A stretch of DNA of 64,000 nucleotides from Pseudomonas sp. N40(2020) (lineage in GTDB: Bacteria > Pseudomonadota > Gammaproteobacteria > Pseudomonadales > Pseudomonadaceae): contig NZ_JACSZV010000038.1 of assembly GCF_014472415.1 (NCBI RefSeq), positions 1 to 64,000 on the forward strand, given 5' to 3'. The number at the start of each line of letters is the position of its first letter. The first letter of the stretch is position 1. Positions 55,638 through 62,870 of the stretch are shown piece by piece. A model generated the notes under the pieces. It made no database searches, had not been told where the DNA came from, and saw only the letters and a list, made by a program, of their open reading frames with translations. Position numbers and translations under genes: made by a program.

Positions 55638-56348
55638 GTGACACAGAAGCCCAAACCGCTGCACAGCATCAAAGTCGACGGGCCGATTCCCGCACACTTG
55701 GCTCGGTCCGTCATCGAAGAAACCTTGCGCGCCGCCATCCTTGATGGGCGTTTGCCATGCGGCACAGCGTTGCGCCAGCAGGATCTGGCCGATCTGTTCG
55801 GGGTCAGCCGCATGCCCGTACGCGAAGCCTTGCGTCAGCTCGAAGCGCAGGAATTATTGAGCGTCACCACGCACAAAGGCGCCGTGGTTGCGCCGCTGAT
55901 CCAGGGCGATGCCACGGAAACCTACGAGTTGCGGATCCTGCTCGAGTCCGAAGCCATGCGTCAGTCCATTCCGCGACTGACCGCTGCCGATCACGCACAA
56001 GCAGCGAGTTATATCGAAGAGCTCGAGGCCCAACACGATTACACGGAAATCGGCCGGCTAAACCGCTTGTTCCACATGGCGCTGTACAAAAAGGCACCCA
56101 ACCAGCGTCTGCTGCGGCTGGTCGAAGAGGGTCTCAACGAGGAGGAGCGTTTCCTGCGCTTCAACCTCGAAGCCATGGGCCTGGGCAGGCTGTCCCAAGA
56201 GGACCACCGCGCGATGCTGCAAGCGGTCATCGAGCGTGATGTCGAACACTCGATCACATTGCTCGAACAACACCTCAACCGCGGCGTTGAGGTCATCACC
56301 CGCTATCTCGCCAGCCCTGCCGCCCAAAGCCGCAAAGCCGCGCGCTGA
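55638..56348 (+). CDS. GntR-family regulator (FadR/FCD subgroup)
   Basis: About 236 residues from GTG at 55638 (VTQKPKPLHS). The longer frame from 55593 would run through the palindrome and promoter, so it is not chosen. The N-terminal winged helix-turn-helix is clear (LPCGTALRQQDLADLFGVSR, MPVREALRQLEAQELLSV), followed by an FCD ligand-binding domain (ETYELRILLESEAMRQSIPR; NRLFHMALYKKAPNQRLLRL; HRAMLQAVIERDVEHSITLL), whose metal-binding histidines appear present. FCD regulators respond to small organic acids. Targets are unknown; the mgo-like operon is 760 bp downstream on the same strand. Confidence 0.88.
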   Translation: MTQKPKPLHSIKVDGPIPAHLARSVIEETLRAAILDGRLPCGTALRQQDLADLFGVSRMPVREALRQLEAQELLSVTTHKGAVVAPLIQGDATETYELRILLESEAMRQSIPRLTAADHAQAASYIEELEAQHDYTEIGRLNRLFHMALYKKAPNQRLLRLVEEGLNEEERFLRFNLEAMGLGRLSQEDHRAMLQAVIERDVEHSITLLEQHLNRGVEVITRYLASPAAQSRKAAR

Positions 56349-56712
56349 AACTTCCACGCCGGGATCAGACCACTGCGTCCTCCCGGCGAATAACCCACTT
56401 ACAAATCCCCCGTTCCCCGGCCACGAATCCACTGGCATATCCACATCTTCGCTCTAACCTCCCTGCGCCAATCAGCCCGATATTTGCACCCTTCTCGGTG
56501 ATGAATCGGTAATAGCCGTGGCGGCCATTTACCCTCACTCTTGAACGGCCAAACCAATAAAGAACGGGCGACGCACCGCACCGTCGGCGCAGTCCCCGCA
56601 ACAGGAACCTACGGAAGGAGCCTTGTCACGGGAAAAGGAAAGAATCGGCGTCGTTCCGGGCCAACTTTCATCCCCTCAAATAACTTCATTCTCTTTATTA
56701 AAAAGCTGCTTC

Positions 56713-56729
56713 GAGTGAGGCATTCACTC
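56713..56729. promoter_or_regulatory. Inverted repeat 1 upstream of the mgo-like operon
   Basis: GAGTGA-GGCAT-TCACTC, a perfect 6-bp inverted repeat with a 5-bp centre, in the AT-rich section about 390 bp before mgoB and 25 bp before a TTGACT sequence. A candidate operator; no factor is known. Confidence 0.35.
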
Positions 56730-56779
56730 TGTTTATTCGATTTTGGTCTTTATTGACTGAAAGGAGCAACTTCGCCCCA

Positions 56780-56804
56780 ATAAAACTTATTCAAATAGTT
56801 TTAT
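56780..56804. promoter_or_regulatory. Inverted repeat 2 upstream of the mgo-like operon
   Basis: ATAAAACT-N9-AGTTTTAT, a perfect 8-bp inverted repeat in AT-rich DNA. It could be an operator or a hairpin in a long leader transcript of the operon. Confidence 0.4.
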
Positions 56805-57109
56805 CGGTGACTCTCATACTTGAAAAACACACAACTAAAAATAATTGAAAATATACTTGTTAAGTTGTTTTGCGATGTATTAGCTTTTCTCCGACCCGGC
56901 GTACCACGCCTGGTTCATCAAGACACTCGATCAAGGCCATACCGGCCAAGGCATCAAGCCAACAGCACTTTCACGGCACTAATAGCAAAATTTTCATCGA
57001 CTCGAATGAGGCTTTAGCTCGACCAAAAAACATACACGCCGTTGTTATCCGTTATTGCGCAATTGAATGAGCGACTCCCACTATTCCAACAACTGTGAGG
57101 CCAACCAAG

Positions 57110-57883
57110 ATGCCAACTAAAGAACAACTCGCCCTGAAAAAATCCGAACTCAGCATTCACCCGATCTTCGCTGAAATCGATTCCTTGGCGGTTTTGCGCC
57201 GTTTCATGGAAACCCATGTGTTTGCCGTCTGGGATTTCATGTCGCTGACCAAACGCTTGCAACAGGAACTGACCTGTACTCGTCTGCCCTGGTTGCCGCC
57301 GCGTGATCCGCATGCCGCCCGCCTGATCAACGAGATTGTCCTCGGTGAGGAATCCGACAACCGTTTGAGCCACGGTCATTACAGCCATTTCGAGCTGTAC
57401 CTGGATGCGATGCGCGAAGTCGGTGCGAGCACCTCGGCCGTGGAACGCTTCGTCGCGCTGCAACAGGAAGGCGTGAGCTATGACGTGGCACTGCAAAGCG
57501 TCGAGGTCGATCCTGCCGCCGCGCAGTTTGTCCGCGCCACTCTGCGCATTGCCCTGCATGCACCGGGGCACAGCGTTGCCGCCGCGTTTCTGCATGGCCG
57601 CGAAAGTGTGATCCCGACCATGTTCCAGCGAATTCTGGACGACTGGGGCATCGGCATCGAACAGGCGCCGACCTTTCGCTACTACCTGGAGCGGCACATC
57701 GAGGTCGACTCCGAGGATCACGGCCCGGCGGCTGAACACTTGCTTGAGCGTCTGGTCGATGGCGACCCGCAGCGCGAAGCCGAGGTCTACGCCAGCGCCA
57801 TCGCCGCCGTCGAAAGCCGCATCGCCCTGTGGGACGGCCTGCGCGTGAGCATGCGCGAGCCCTTGGCGGAGGTGGCCCAATGA
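57110..57883 (+). CDS. mgoB: MgoB-like heme-oxygenase-fold protein (DUF3050)
   Basis: The product has 257 residues, started at ATG 57110 with GTGAGG upstream. It is all-helical with the DUF3050/heme-oxygenase-like signature: RFMETHVFAVWDFMSLTKRL (His36), IVLGEESDNRLSHGHYSHFE, and YYLERHIEVDSEDHGPAAEH near 191-210. The Glu/His/Asp residues are placed as in heme-oxygenase-like diiron enzymes (HDOs), so an oxidative step is likely, although its exact reaction is not established to my knowledge. It overlaps mgoC by 4 bp (ATGA). Family and order match mgoB (pvf homologue) of the mgoBCAD operon. Confidence 0.85.
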   Translation: MPTKEQLALKKSELSIHPIFAEIDSLAVLRRFMETHVFAVWDFMSLTKRLQQELTCTRLPWLPPRDPHAARLINEIVLGEESDNRLSHGHYSHFELYLDAMREVGASTSAVERFVALQQEGVSYDVALQSVEVDPAAAQFVRATLRIALHAPGHSVAAAFLHGRESVIPTMFQRILDDWGIGIEQAPTFRYYLERHIEVDSEDHGPAAEHLLERLVDGDPQREAEVYASAIAAVESRIALWDGLRVSMREPLAEVAQ

Positions 57884-58809
57884 ACGCCGCCGACTATCAA
57901 TCGTTCGCCGATGCCTGGGAAAGCCGCGCGACTATCCGCACTCGCCCGCGCCGCGTGCTGGAAAACGACGAGCGCCTGATCTATCCGCTCAGTCGACAAC
58001 CGCTGGTGCTCAGCGAAACCTTTCTGCGCGAGTGCCCCGAGCAGCGTGATTTCGCGCTGGTGCAGACGCTGTACAAGTTCATCAACGATGTGGTGATTTT
58101 CGAGACCGAAATCGTCGACAAAACCGCGCGCAGCATCGCCAAGAACCGCTTCGCCGTCGCGTTTCCTTTCGCTTGCCGTTATGACGCGATGACCGTCGTG
58201 GTCGATGAGGATTACCACGCCCTGGTGGCGATGGATTTCATGCAGCAAACGGTGGCCATGACCGGCATCGCGCCGATCGAATTGCCCGATGAAATCGAGT
58301 TGAGCCGGGCGATCCCCGCCGCCGTGGCGCTGGCGCCGGAGCACCTGCGCAGCGCGGTGGAGCTGATCTGCGTGGCCATCGCCGAGAACACCGTGACCGG
58401 CGACGTCGCAGCGTTCGCCCGGGACGATACGGTCAAGCCATCGATCAAGGGCCTGATGGCCGACCACCTGCTCGACGAGGGCCGCCACTCCAGTTTCTGG
58501 GCGCGGATGGTGCGCATCTATTGGCACACCGCCAGCGACGCAGATCGCGCCACCATCGCGCAGATCCTGCCGGTGTTCATCGGCCATTACCTGACCAACG
58601 ACATCCAGAAAGCCTTCGACCTGCGACTGATCGATGCCCTCCCGGTCAACGAGGCCACACGGCGTTCGCTCCGGGACGAAATCGCCGGCCTGGCCTTCCC
58701 GATCAATCGCCATCACCCGTTGGTGGGCAACATCGTCAAGTTCTTCCACAACAGCTCGCTGCTCGACACGCCATGCGTGCAGCACGCCCTGCGCGACTAC
58801 CTGGTTTGA
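57880..58809 (+). CDS. mgoC: MgoC-like diiron N-oxygenase (AurF family)
   Basis: A 309-residue enzyme of the p-aminobenzoate N-oxygenase (AurF) family. Diiron-binding segments are visible: NDVVIFETEIVD, DEDYHALVAMDFM, ICVAIAENTVTGDV and the C-terminal HLLDEGRHSSFWARM. AurF-type enzymes oxidise amines to hydroxylamines or nitro groups; in the mgo/pvf pathway the homologue acts on nitrogen of an amino-acid-derived intermediate. GGAGG lies 7 bases before the ATG, which overlaps the mgoB stop. mgoA starts 10 bp after its stop. Confidence 0.9.
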   Translation: MNAADYQSFADAWESRATIRTRPRRVLENDERLIYPLSRQPLVLSETFLRECPEQRDFALVQTLYKFINDVVIFETEIVDKTARSIAKNRFAVAFPFACRYDAMTVVVDEDYHALVAMDFMQQTVAMTGIAPIELPDEIELSRAIPAAVALAPEHLRSAVELICVAIAENTVTGDVAAFARDDTVKPSIKGLMADHLLDEGRHSSFWARMVRIYWHTASDADRATIAQILPVFIGHYLTNDIQKAFDLRLIDALPVNEATRRSLRDEIAGLAFPINRHHPLVGNIVKFFHNSSLLDTPCVQHALRDYLV

Positions 58810-58819
58810 GGAGGCCGAC

Positions 58820-61800
58820 ATGAAACGTCTCGACATTTTGCTGATGGGCGCCAGCCAGGCCATGACCGACCTGGCGCAGGAACTTGAACAACACGGGCAT
58901 ACATTGACGCGCAGTGGCGCGGCGAAATCGACGATGGATTTGATCATCGACGATGGCTTCATTGCCGCCGGCGATTTCTGCGCAATCCCACACCTGCATC
59001 TGCGTTTAGGTATCGGTGCGCAGAGCGTTGCAGGTTTGCCGACACTCGATCTGCTGTGTTTCCTCGGCTCGTCGCTGATCAGCCGAGTGCCCATTGGCGA
59101 TGAGCCGTCCGGCAACGGTCAGGCACTGCGACAAAGGGTGCTGACGCAGCTGGTGGACGAGGTTTCATTGCTGGTCAGCCGCTACTCCCGCGACACGGAC
59201 TACTTCCAACAGGCCGCTACGGTGACTGCGCCGGATTTCGAACGGATGGAAAACCTGCTGTTCCTCGACAGCCTGGCCTACGTCCATCGCCTCAACGCCA
59301 CGGCGAATCCGGCGCTGCTGCAACAGGCACAAATCCCGCTGATCGAGCGCTTGCAACAGAGCCTGATCAATCACCCCGAGCGACCAGCGCTGCACCTCGC
59401 CGAACAGACGATCAGCTATCGCCAGTTACACGCCCATAGCCGGGCGATTCAACAGCGTTTGCAGCCCATGCTCGACCAGCATCCACAACCGTGGGTGGTC
59501 GGCATCTGCCTGCCGAAAAGCCCGGCGCTGTTCGCCTCGATTCTGGCAATTCTCGGCAGCGGCGCGGTGTACTTGCCACTGGAGCCGAGCCATCCCTTGC
59601 AGCGCCAGCAATACATCCTGGAGAACGCCGGCGCCTTGCTGTTGCTGCATGACGGTGAGCATCCGCTGAGCGAGAGGATGCCGGGGCTGAATGTCAGCCG
59701 TATCGACAGCCTCCACGCCGACCTTTCGCAAACGTTGATGCGCCAGCGCCCCAAACTCGATGCGCCGTGCATGGCGCTCTACACCTCGGGCACCACCGGA
59801 CACCCGAAGGGTGTGCTGCTCAGTCAAGCGAACCTCGCGCACTTCACTGCGTGGTACGCCGACTACACGCAAATGCAGGCCGAGAGTCGCGTGTTGCAGT
59901 TCTCTTCGCTGAGTTTCGACTCGTCGCTGATCGACATCTTCCCGACCCTGCTCATGGGCGCCGAACTGGTGGTGCCCGATGACACGCAACGGCGCGATCC
60001 GCTGCAACTGGTCGCACTGATCCGCCGCCGACAATTGACCCACGCCTTCCTGCCGCCAGCACTGTTGAGCATCCTGCCGCTGGAGCAACTGCAAGGCGTG
60101 CAACAGGTGATGACCGGCGGCGATGTCTGCGAGCCGTTCGTCATCGAGCAACTGACGCGTCAGAGCAAACTGCACAACCTCTACGGCCCCACCGAAGCCA
60201 CGGTGCTGATCACCGCCCGGCAACTCAAACCCGGCGACAGCAACCGCACCCTCGGCGCGCCGATCGCCAACAGCCAGGTGCTGATTCTCGATGATGATCT
60301 GCAACCGGTGATCGAACAGACCGTGGGCGAACTTTTCATCGTCGGCCCCGGTGTCTGCCTCGGTTACCTGAACAATCCGCAGCAGACCGCCGAGCGCTAT
60401 GTGACCTTGGAGCTACCGGACGGCCAGCAGTTGCGCGCTTATCGCAGCGGCGACATGGCCAAGTGGGGCGAGCACGGCATCGAGCTGTGCGGCCGGCGCG
60501 ACAATCAGGTGAAGATCCGCGGTTTCCGGGTCGAGCCGGAAGAGATCGAGCGCTGTCTGCGCGAGAGCCAGTTGTACCGACAAATCGCTGTGGTGATCGA
60601 CAGTCAACGGCGGATTCTGGCGTTCCTCGCCCAGCCTCAATCAGACGACGCTCGCGATGCCCTGAAGGCCCACGCGCAGCAATTTCTGCCGGACTACATG
60701 CAGCCGGTGGCGTGGACCGAACTGCCGAACATGCCGTTCGCCAGCAATGGCAAGGTCGACCGCAAAGCGCTGCTGGAACTGCAGGTGAACGTGCAGGACA
60801 GCGGCCCGAAATGCCTGCCGGCCAATGAAGACGAAGCACTGCTGCTGGAGATCTGGGCCGAGTTGCTGGAATTGCCGACCAGCGACATTTCCACCGACGA
60901 GAGTTTCTTCAATCTCGGTGGCCATTCGATTCTGTTGTCGCGGATGTTGCTGCGCTTGCGTGAAGAATTCGGCCGCAGCATCTCGATCAACCGCTTCATC
61001 GAACTGCCGACTCTCATCAAACTCGCCACGCTGGTGCGCGGCACCGATGACAGCGCCGTGCTCAGCGCCCAGGCCATGGCCGATGCTGAGCGGGCGCTGG
61101 ATATCGAACCGCTGCCGATCAGCCGCATGGGCGATGTGCACAAGGTGATCGTCACCGGTGCCAACAGCTTTGTCGGTGTGCATATCGTCGAGGCGCTGCT
61201 CGGTTGGGGCGCCAGCGAAGTGGCCTGCCTGGTGCGCGACGGTGCCGAGCAAACGGCGGCGCAGCGCTTTGCTCAGGCACTGCGCGAGAACCGCCTCGAG
61301 CATCTGGACCTGAGTCGGGTGCGGGTTTACGCGGCGGATATTGCTCGTCCGCAATTGGGCCTGAGCGACGTGGATTATCAGCGGCTGGATCAACAGTTCG
61401 GCGCACTGGTGCACAACGCTGCCAACGTCAATCACGTGCTCGATTACGAGTCACTGGCGGCGGACAACGTCGAGCCGATTTTCGAACTGCTGCGCCTCTG
61501 CGAAGGGAGCAGCAAAAAGGTCTTCAATTTCGTCTCGACGCTATCGGCTTCAAGCACGGTCGATGACGCGGGCCGGGTGCTGGAACTGCCCGCCGCGCCT
61601 ACGCCGCCGATCTACATTCGCAACGGCTACAACCTGTCGAAATGGGTCGGTGAACGCATCCTTGAACGGGCGCGAACGCTTGGGGTACGAGTCAATCTGT
61701 ACCGCCCCGGCAACATCAGTTTCAACAGCCTCAGCGGTGTCTGCCAGCCGCACAAAAACCGCTTGATGCTGATGCTCAAAGGCTCGATCCAGCTTGGTCA

Positions 61801-62215
61801 GGTACCGGCCTTCGCGCTGAACTTCGACCTGATGCCGGTGGACTTTCTCGCCCGCTTCATAGCCTTCCACGCCAGCCGTTATTCGGCGCAACGCGCAGTG
61901 TTCAACCTGCACAACCCCGAGCCGTTGAGCTGGGACGCCTACGTCGCCTCGTTTCGCGATACCGGCAGCGAGTTCTCGCTGGTCAGCGTCGCCGACTGGC
62001 AGCAGCAACTGGGGCGAGTCGATGCCGACAACGCGCTGTTCGGCGTGCTCGGCTTCTACCTCAACGGCTTCGAGGAAGACATCGGCGACATCTCCTTGAT
62101 CGGCCACGCCAACGCCGAGGCCGGCGTCCAGCAGATGGGCGCGCACTACCCGGAAAAATCCCCGGCGCTGCTGCGTCGTGGCTGCGATTACCTGAAAGAA
62201 ATCAACTTCATCTAG
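58820..62215 (+). CDS. mgoA: MgoA-like nonribosomal peptide synthetase (A-T-reductase)
   Basis: The product has 1131 residues. The ATG at 58820 follows GAGGAGG; the frame is open further upstream but overlaps mgoC. Residues 1 to about 190 form an extra domain, possibly formyltransferase-like. An adenylation domain follows (A3 YTSGTTGHPKG near 320, A5 NLYGPTEATV, A7 YRSGDMAKW, A8 IRGFRVEPEEIE, A10 NGKVDRKAL). A carrier domain has the phosphopantetheine serine in LGGHS (near 698-702), and a thioester-reductase domain has TGANSFVG (near 778) and YNLSKW (near 936). No condensation domain. It would load one amino acid, leucine in characterised homologues, and release it reductively. It is coupled to mgoC and mgoD. 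Confidence 0.92.
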   Translation: MKRLDILLMGASQAMTDLAQELEQHGHTLTRSGAAKSTMDLIIDDGFIAAGDFCAIPHLHLRLGIGAQSVAGLPTLDLLCFLGSSLISRVPIGDEPSGNGQALRQRVLTQLVDEVSLLVSRYSRDTDYFQQAATVTAPDFERMENLLFLDSLAYVHRLNATANPALLQQAQIPLIERLQQSLINHPERPALHLAEQTISYRQLHAHSRAIQQRLQPMLDQHPQPWVVGICLPKSPALFASILAILGSGAVYLPLEPSHPLQRQQYILENAGALLLLHDGEHPLSERMPGLNVSRIDSLHADLSQTLMRQRPKLDAPCMALYTSGTTGHPKGVLLSQANLAHFTAWYADYTQMQAESRVLQFSSLSFDSSLIDIFPTLLMGAELVVPDDTQRRDPLQLVALIRRRQLTHAFLPPALLSILPLEQLQGVQQVMTGGDVCEPFVIEQLTRQSKLHNLYGPTEATVLITARQLKPGDSNRTLGAPIANSQVLILDDDLQPVIEQTVGELFIVGPGVCLGYLNNPQQTAERYVTLELPDGQQLRAYRSGDMAKWGEHGIELCGRRDNQVKIRGFRVEPEEIERCLRESQLYRQIAVVIDSQRRILAFLAQPQSDDARDALKAHAQQFLPDYMQPVAWTELPNMPFASNGKVDRKALLELQVNVQDSGPKCLPANEDEALLLEIWAELLELPTSDISTDESFFNLGGHSILLSRMLLRLREEFGRSISINRFIELPTLIKLATLVRGTDDSAVLSAQAMADAERALDIEPLPISRMGDVHKVIVTGANSFVGVHIVEALLGWGASEVACLVRDGAEQTAAQRFAQALRENRLEHLDLSRVRVYAADIARPQLGLSDVDYQRLDQQFGALVHNAANVNHVLDYESLAADNVEPIFELLRLCEGSSKKVFNFVSTLSASSTVDDAGRVLELPAAPTPPIYIRNGYNLSKWVGERILERARTLGVRVNLYRPGNISFNSLSGVCQPHKNRLMLMLKGSIQLGQVPAFALNFDLMPVDFLARFIAFHASRYSAQRAVFNLHNPEPLSWDAYVASFRDTGSEFSLVSVADWQQQLGRVDADNALFGVLGFYLNGFEEDIGDISLIGHANAEAGVQQMGAHYPEKSPALLRRGCDYLKEINFI

Positions 62216-62239
62216 TTCATCTAGTTCATCTAGTTCATC
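62207..62239 (+). repeat. 9-bp tandem repeat containing the mgoA stop codon
   Basis: TTCATCTAG occurs three times in a row (62207-62233) plus a partial fourth unit. Because the unit is a multiple of three, TAG recurs in frame, so mgoA has three consecutive in-frame stops spaced 9 bp apart. The repeat fills most of the 40-bp gap before mgoD. Confidence 0.9.
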
Positions 62240-62255
62240 AAAAAGGAGCAACACC

Positions 62256-62723
62256 ATGAGCACTCTGCAACCCGACACCCTGATCAAGAACCCTCACGGC
62301 TGCCACGTTGTGTCTTCGGTAGAAGTGCCGACAGACGCCGCGCAAGTCTGGGCAGTGGTCGGCAACTTCGGCGGTTTCGATCAATTCATCCCGGCGCTGT
62401 CGCACATTGAATTGACCGGCGAGGGCGTGTCCTCGCTGCGCAAGAAATTCTTCAAGGACGGCAACGTGGTGGTCGAGCAACTCAACTCCCGCGATGAGCA
62501 GGCGCGGAGCATGACCTGGACAACGATCTACAACACCCTGGGCGTGGCCAATCTGTGGGCCGCGATGAATGTGGAGTCGTTGGGTGCAGGGACGTCGCGG
62601 GCGACCTGGACGATCATTGCCGAGCCTGCCAGCGGTGGGGCCGAGGCGCTGCCGGGGTTCAAGGATTTTGTGCAGGGGTTTGCGGATGATGCGATGGGGA
62701 ATGTTTTGAAGCTGTTTGTTTAA
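62256..62723 (+). CDS. mgoD: MgoD-like SRPBCC (polyketide cyclase/START) protein
   Basis: A 155-residue protein of the START/SRPBCC fold: SSVEVPTDAAQVWAVVGNFG, GGFDQFIPALSHIELTG, a central strand set and the C-terminal helix GFKDFVQGFADDAMGNVLKL. Such proteins bind hydrophobic ligands in a deep cavity and include cyclases. In mgo operons the fourth gene is annotated as polyketide cyclase/lipid transport and contributes to signal production. AAGGAG lies 8 bases before the ATG. It ends the operon; a REPIN follows. Confidence 0.88.
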   Translation: MSTLQPDTLIKNPHGCHVVSSVEVPTDAAQVWAVVGNFGGFDQFIPALSHIELTGEGVSSLRKKFFKDGNVVVEQLNSRDEQARSMTWTTIYNTLGVANLWAAMNVESLGAGTSRATWTIIAEPASGGAEALPGFKDFVQGFADDAMGNVLKLFV

Positions 62724-62754
62724 GGCTTTGGTTTGGCGGTGACTGAGCTACCGC

Positions 62755-62845
62755 TATCGCTGGCAAGCCAGCTCCCACAGAGTCCAAGTCGTTCACACAT
62801 TTCGTGTTCGCCAAGAATCCTGTGGGAGCGGGCTTGCCCGCGATG
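62755..62845. repeat. REPIN 8, arms of two different subtypes
   Basis: The left arm (TATCGCTGGCAAGCCAGCTC) is the class of REPIN 6. The right arm (GGGAGCGGGCTTGCCCGCGA) is a related but different subtype. The arms pair imperfectly. It lies downstream of mgoD and of the convergent chemoreceptor gene. Confidence 0.8.
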
Positions 62846-62870
62846 AACGATAACGCGGTCTGACTTAAGG

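Larger units (their letters stand above)
56349..57109 (+). other. 760-base gap upstream of the mgo-like operon
   Basis: No convincing gene. The left part (56349-56640) is GC-rich and holds one weak minus-strand frame of 78 codons (56365-56601) with no recognisable domain. From 56690 the sequence is strongly AT-rich, unlike the rest of the window. It contains TTGACT (56754-56759), two perfect inverted repeats described separately, and a poly-A stretch. At 56890-56985 a short GC-rich reading frame without a start codon encodes SDPAYHAWFIKTLDQGH and then a stop, reminiscent of the C-terminal part of small antitoxins. The gap probably holds the operon promoter and perhaps a gene remnant. Confidence 0.5.

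Noticed and set aside
58634..58819. Upstream extension of the NRPS frame into mgoC
   Set aside because: The ATG at 58820 has a strong GAGGAGG site and the extension overlaps the conserved C-terminus of the oxygenase in another frame.
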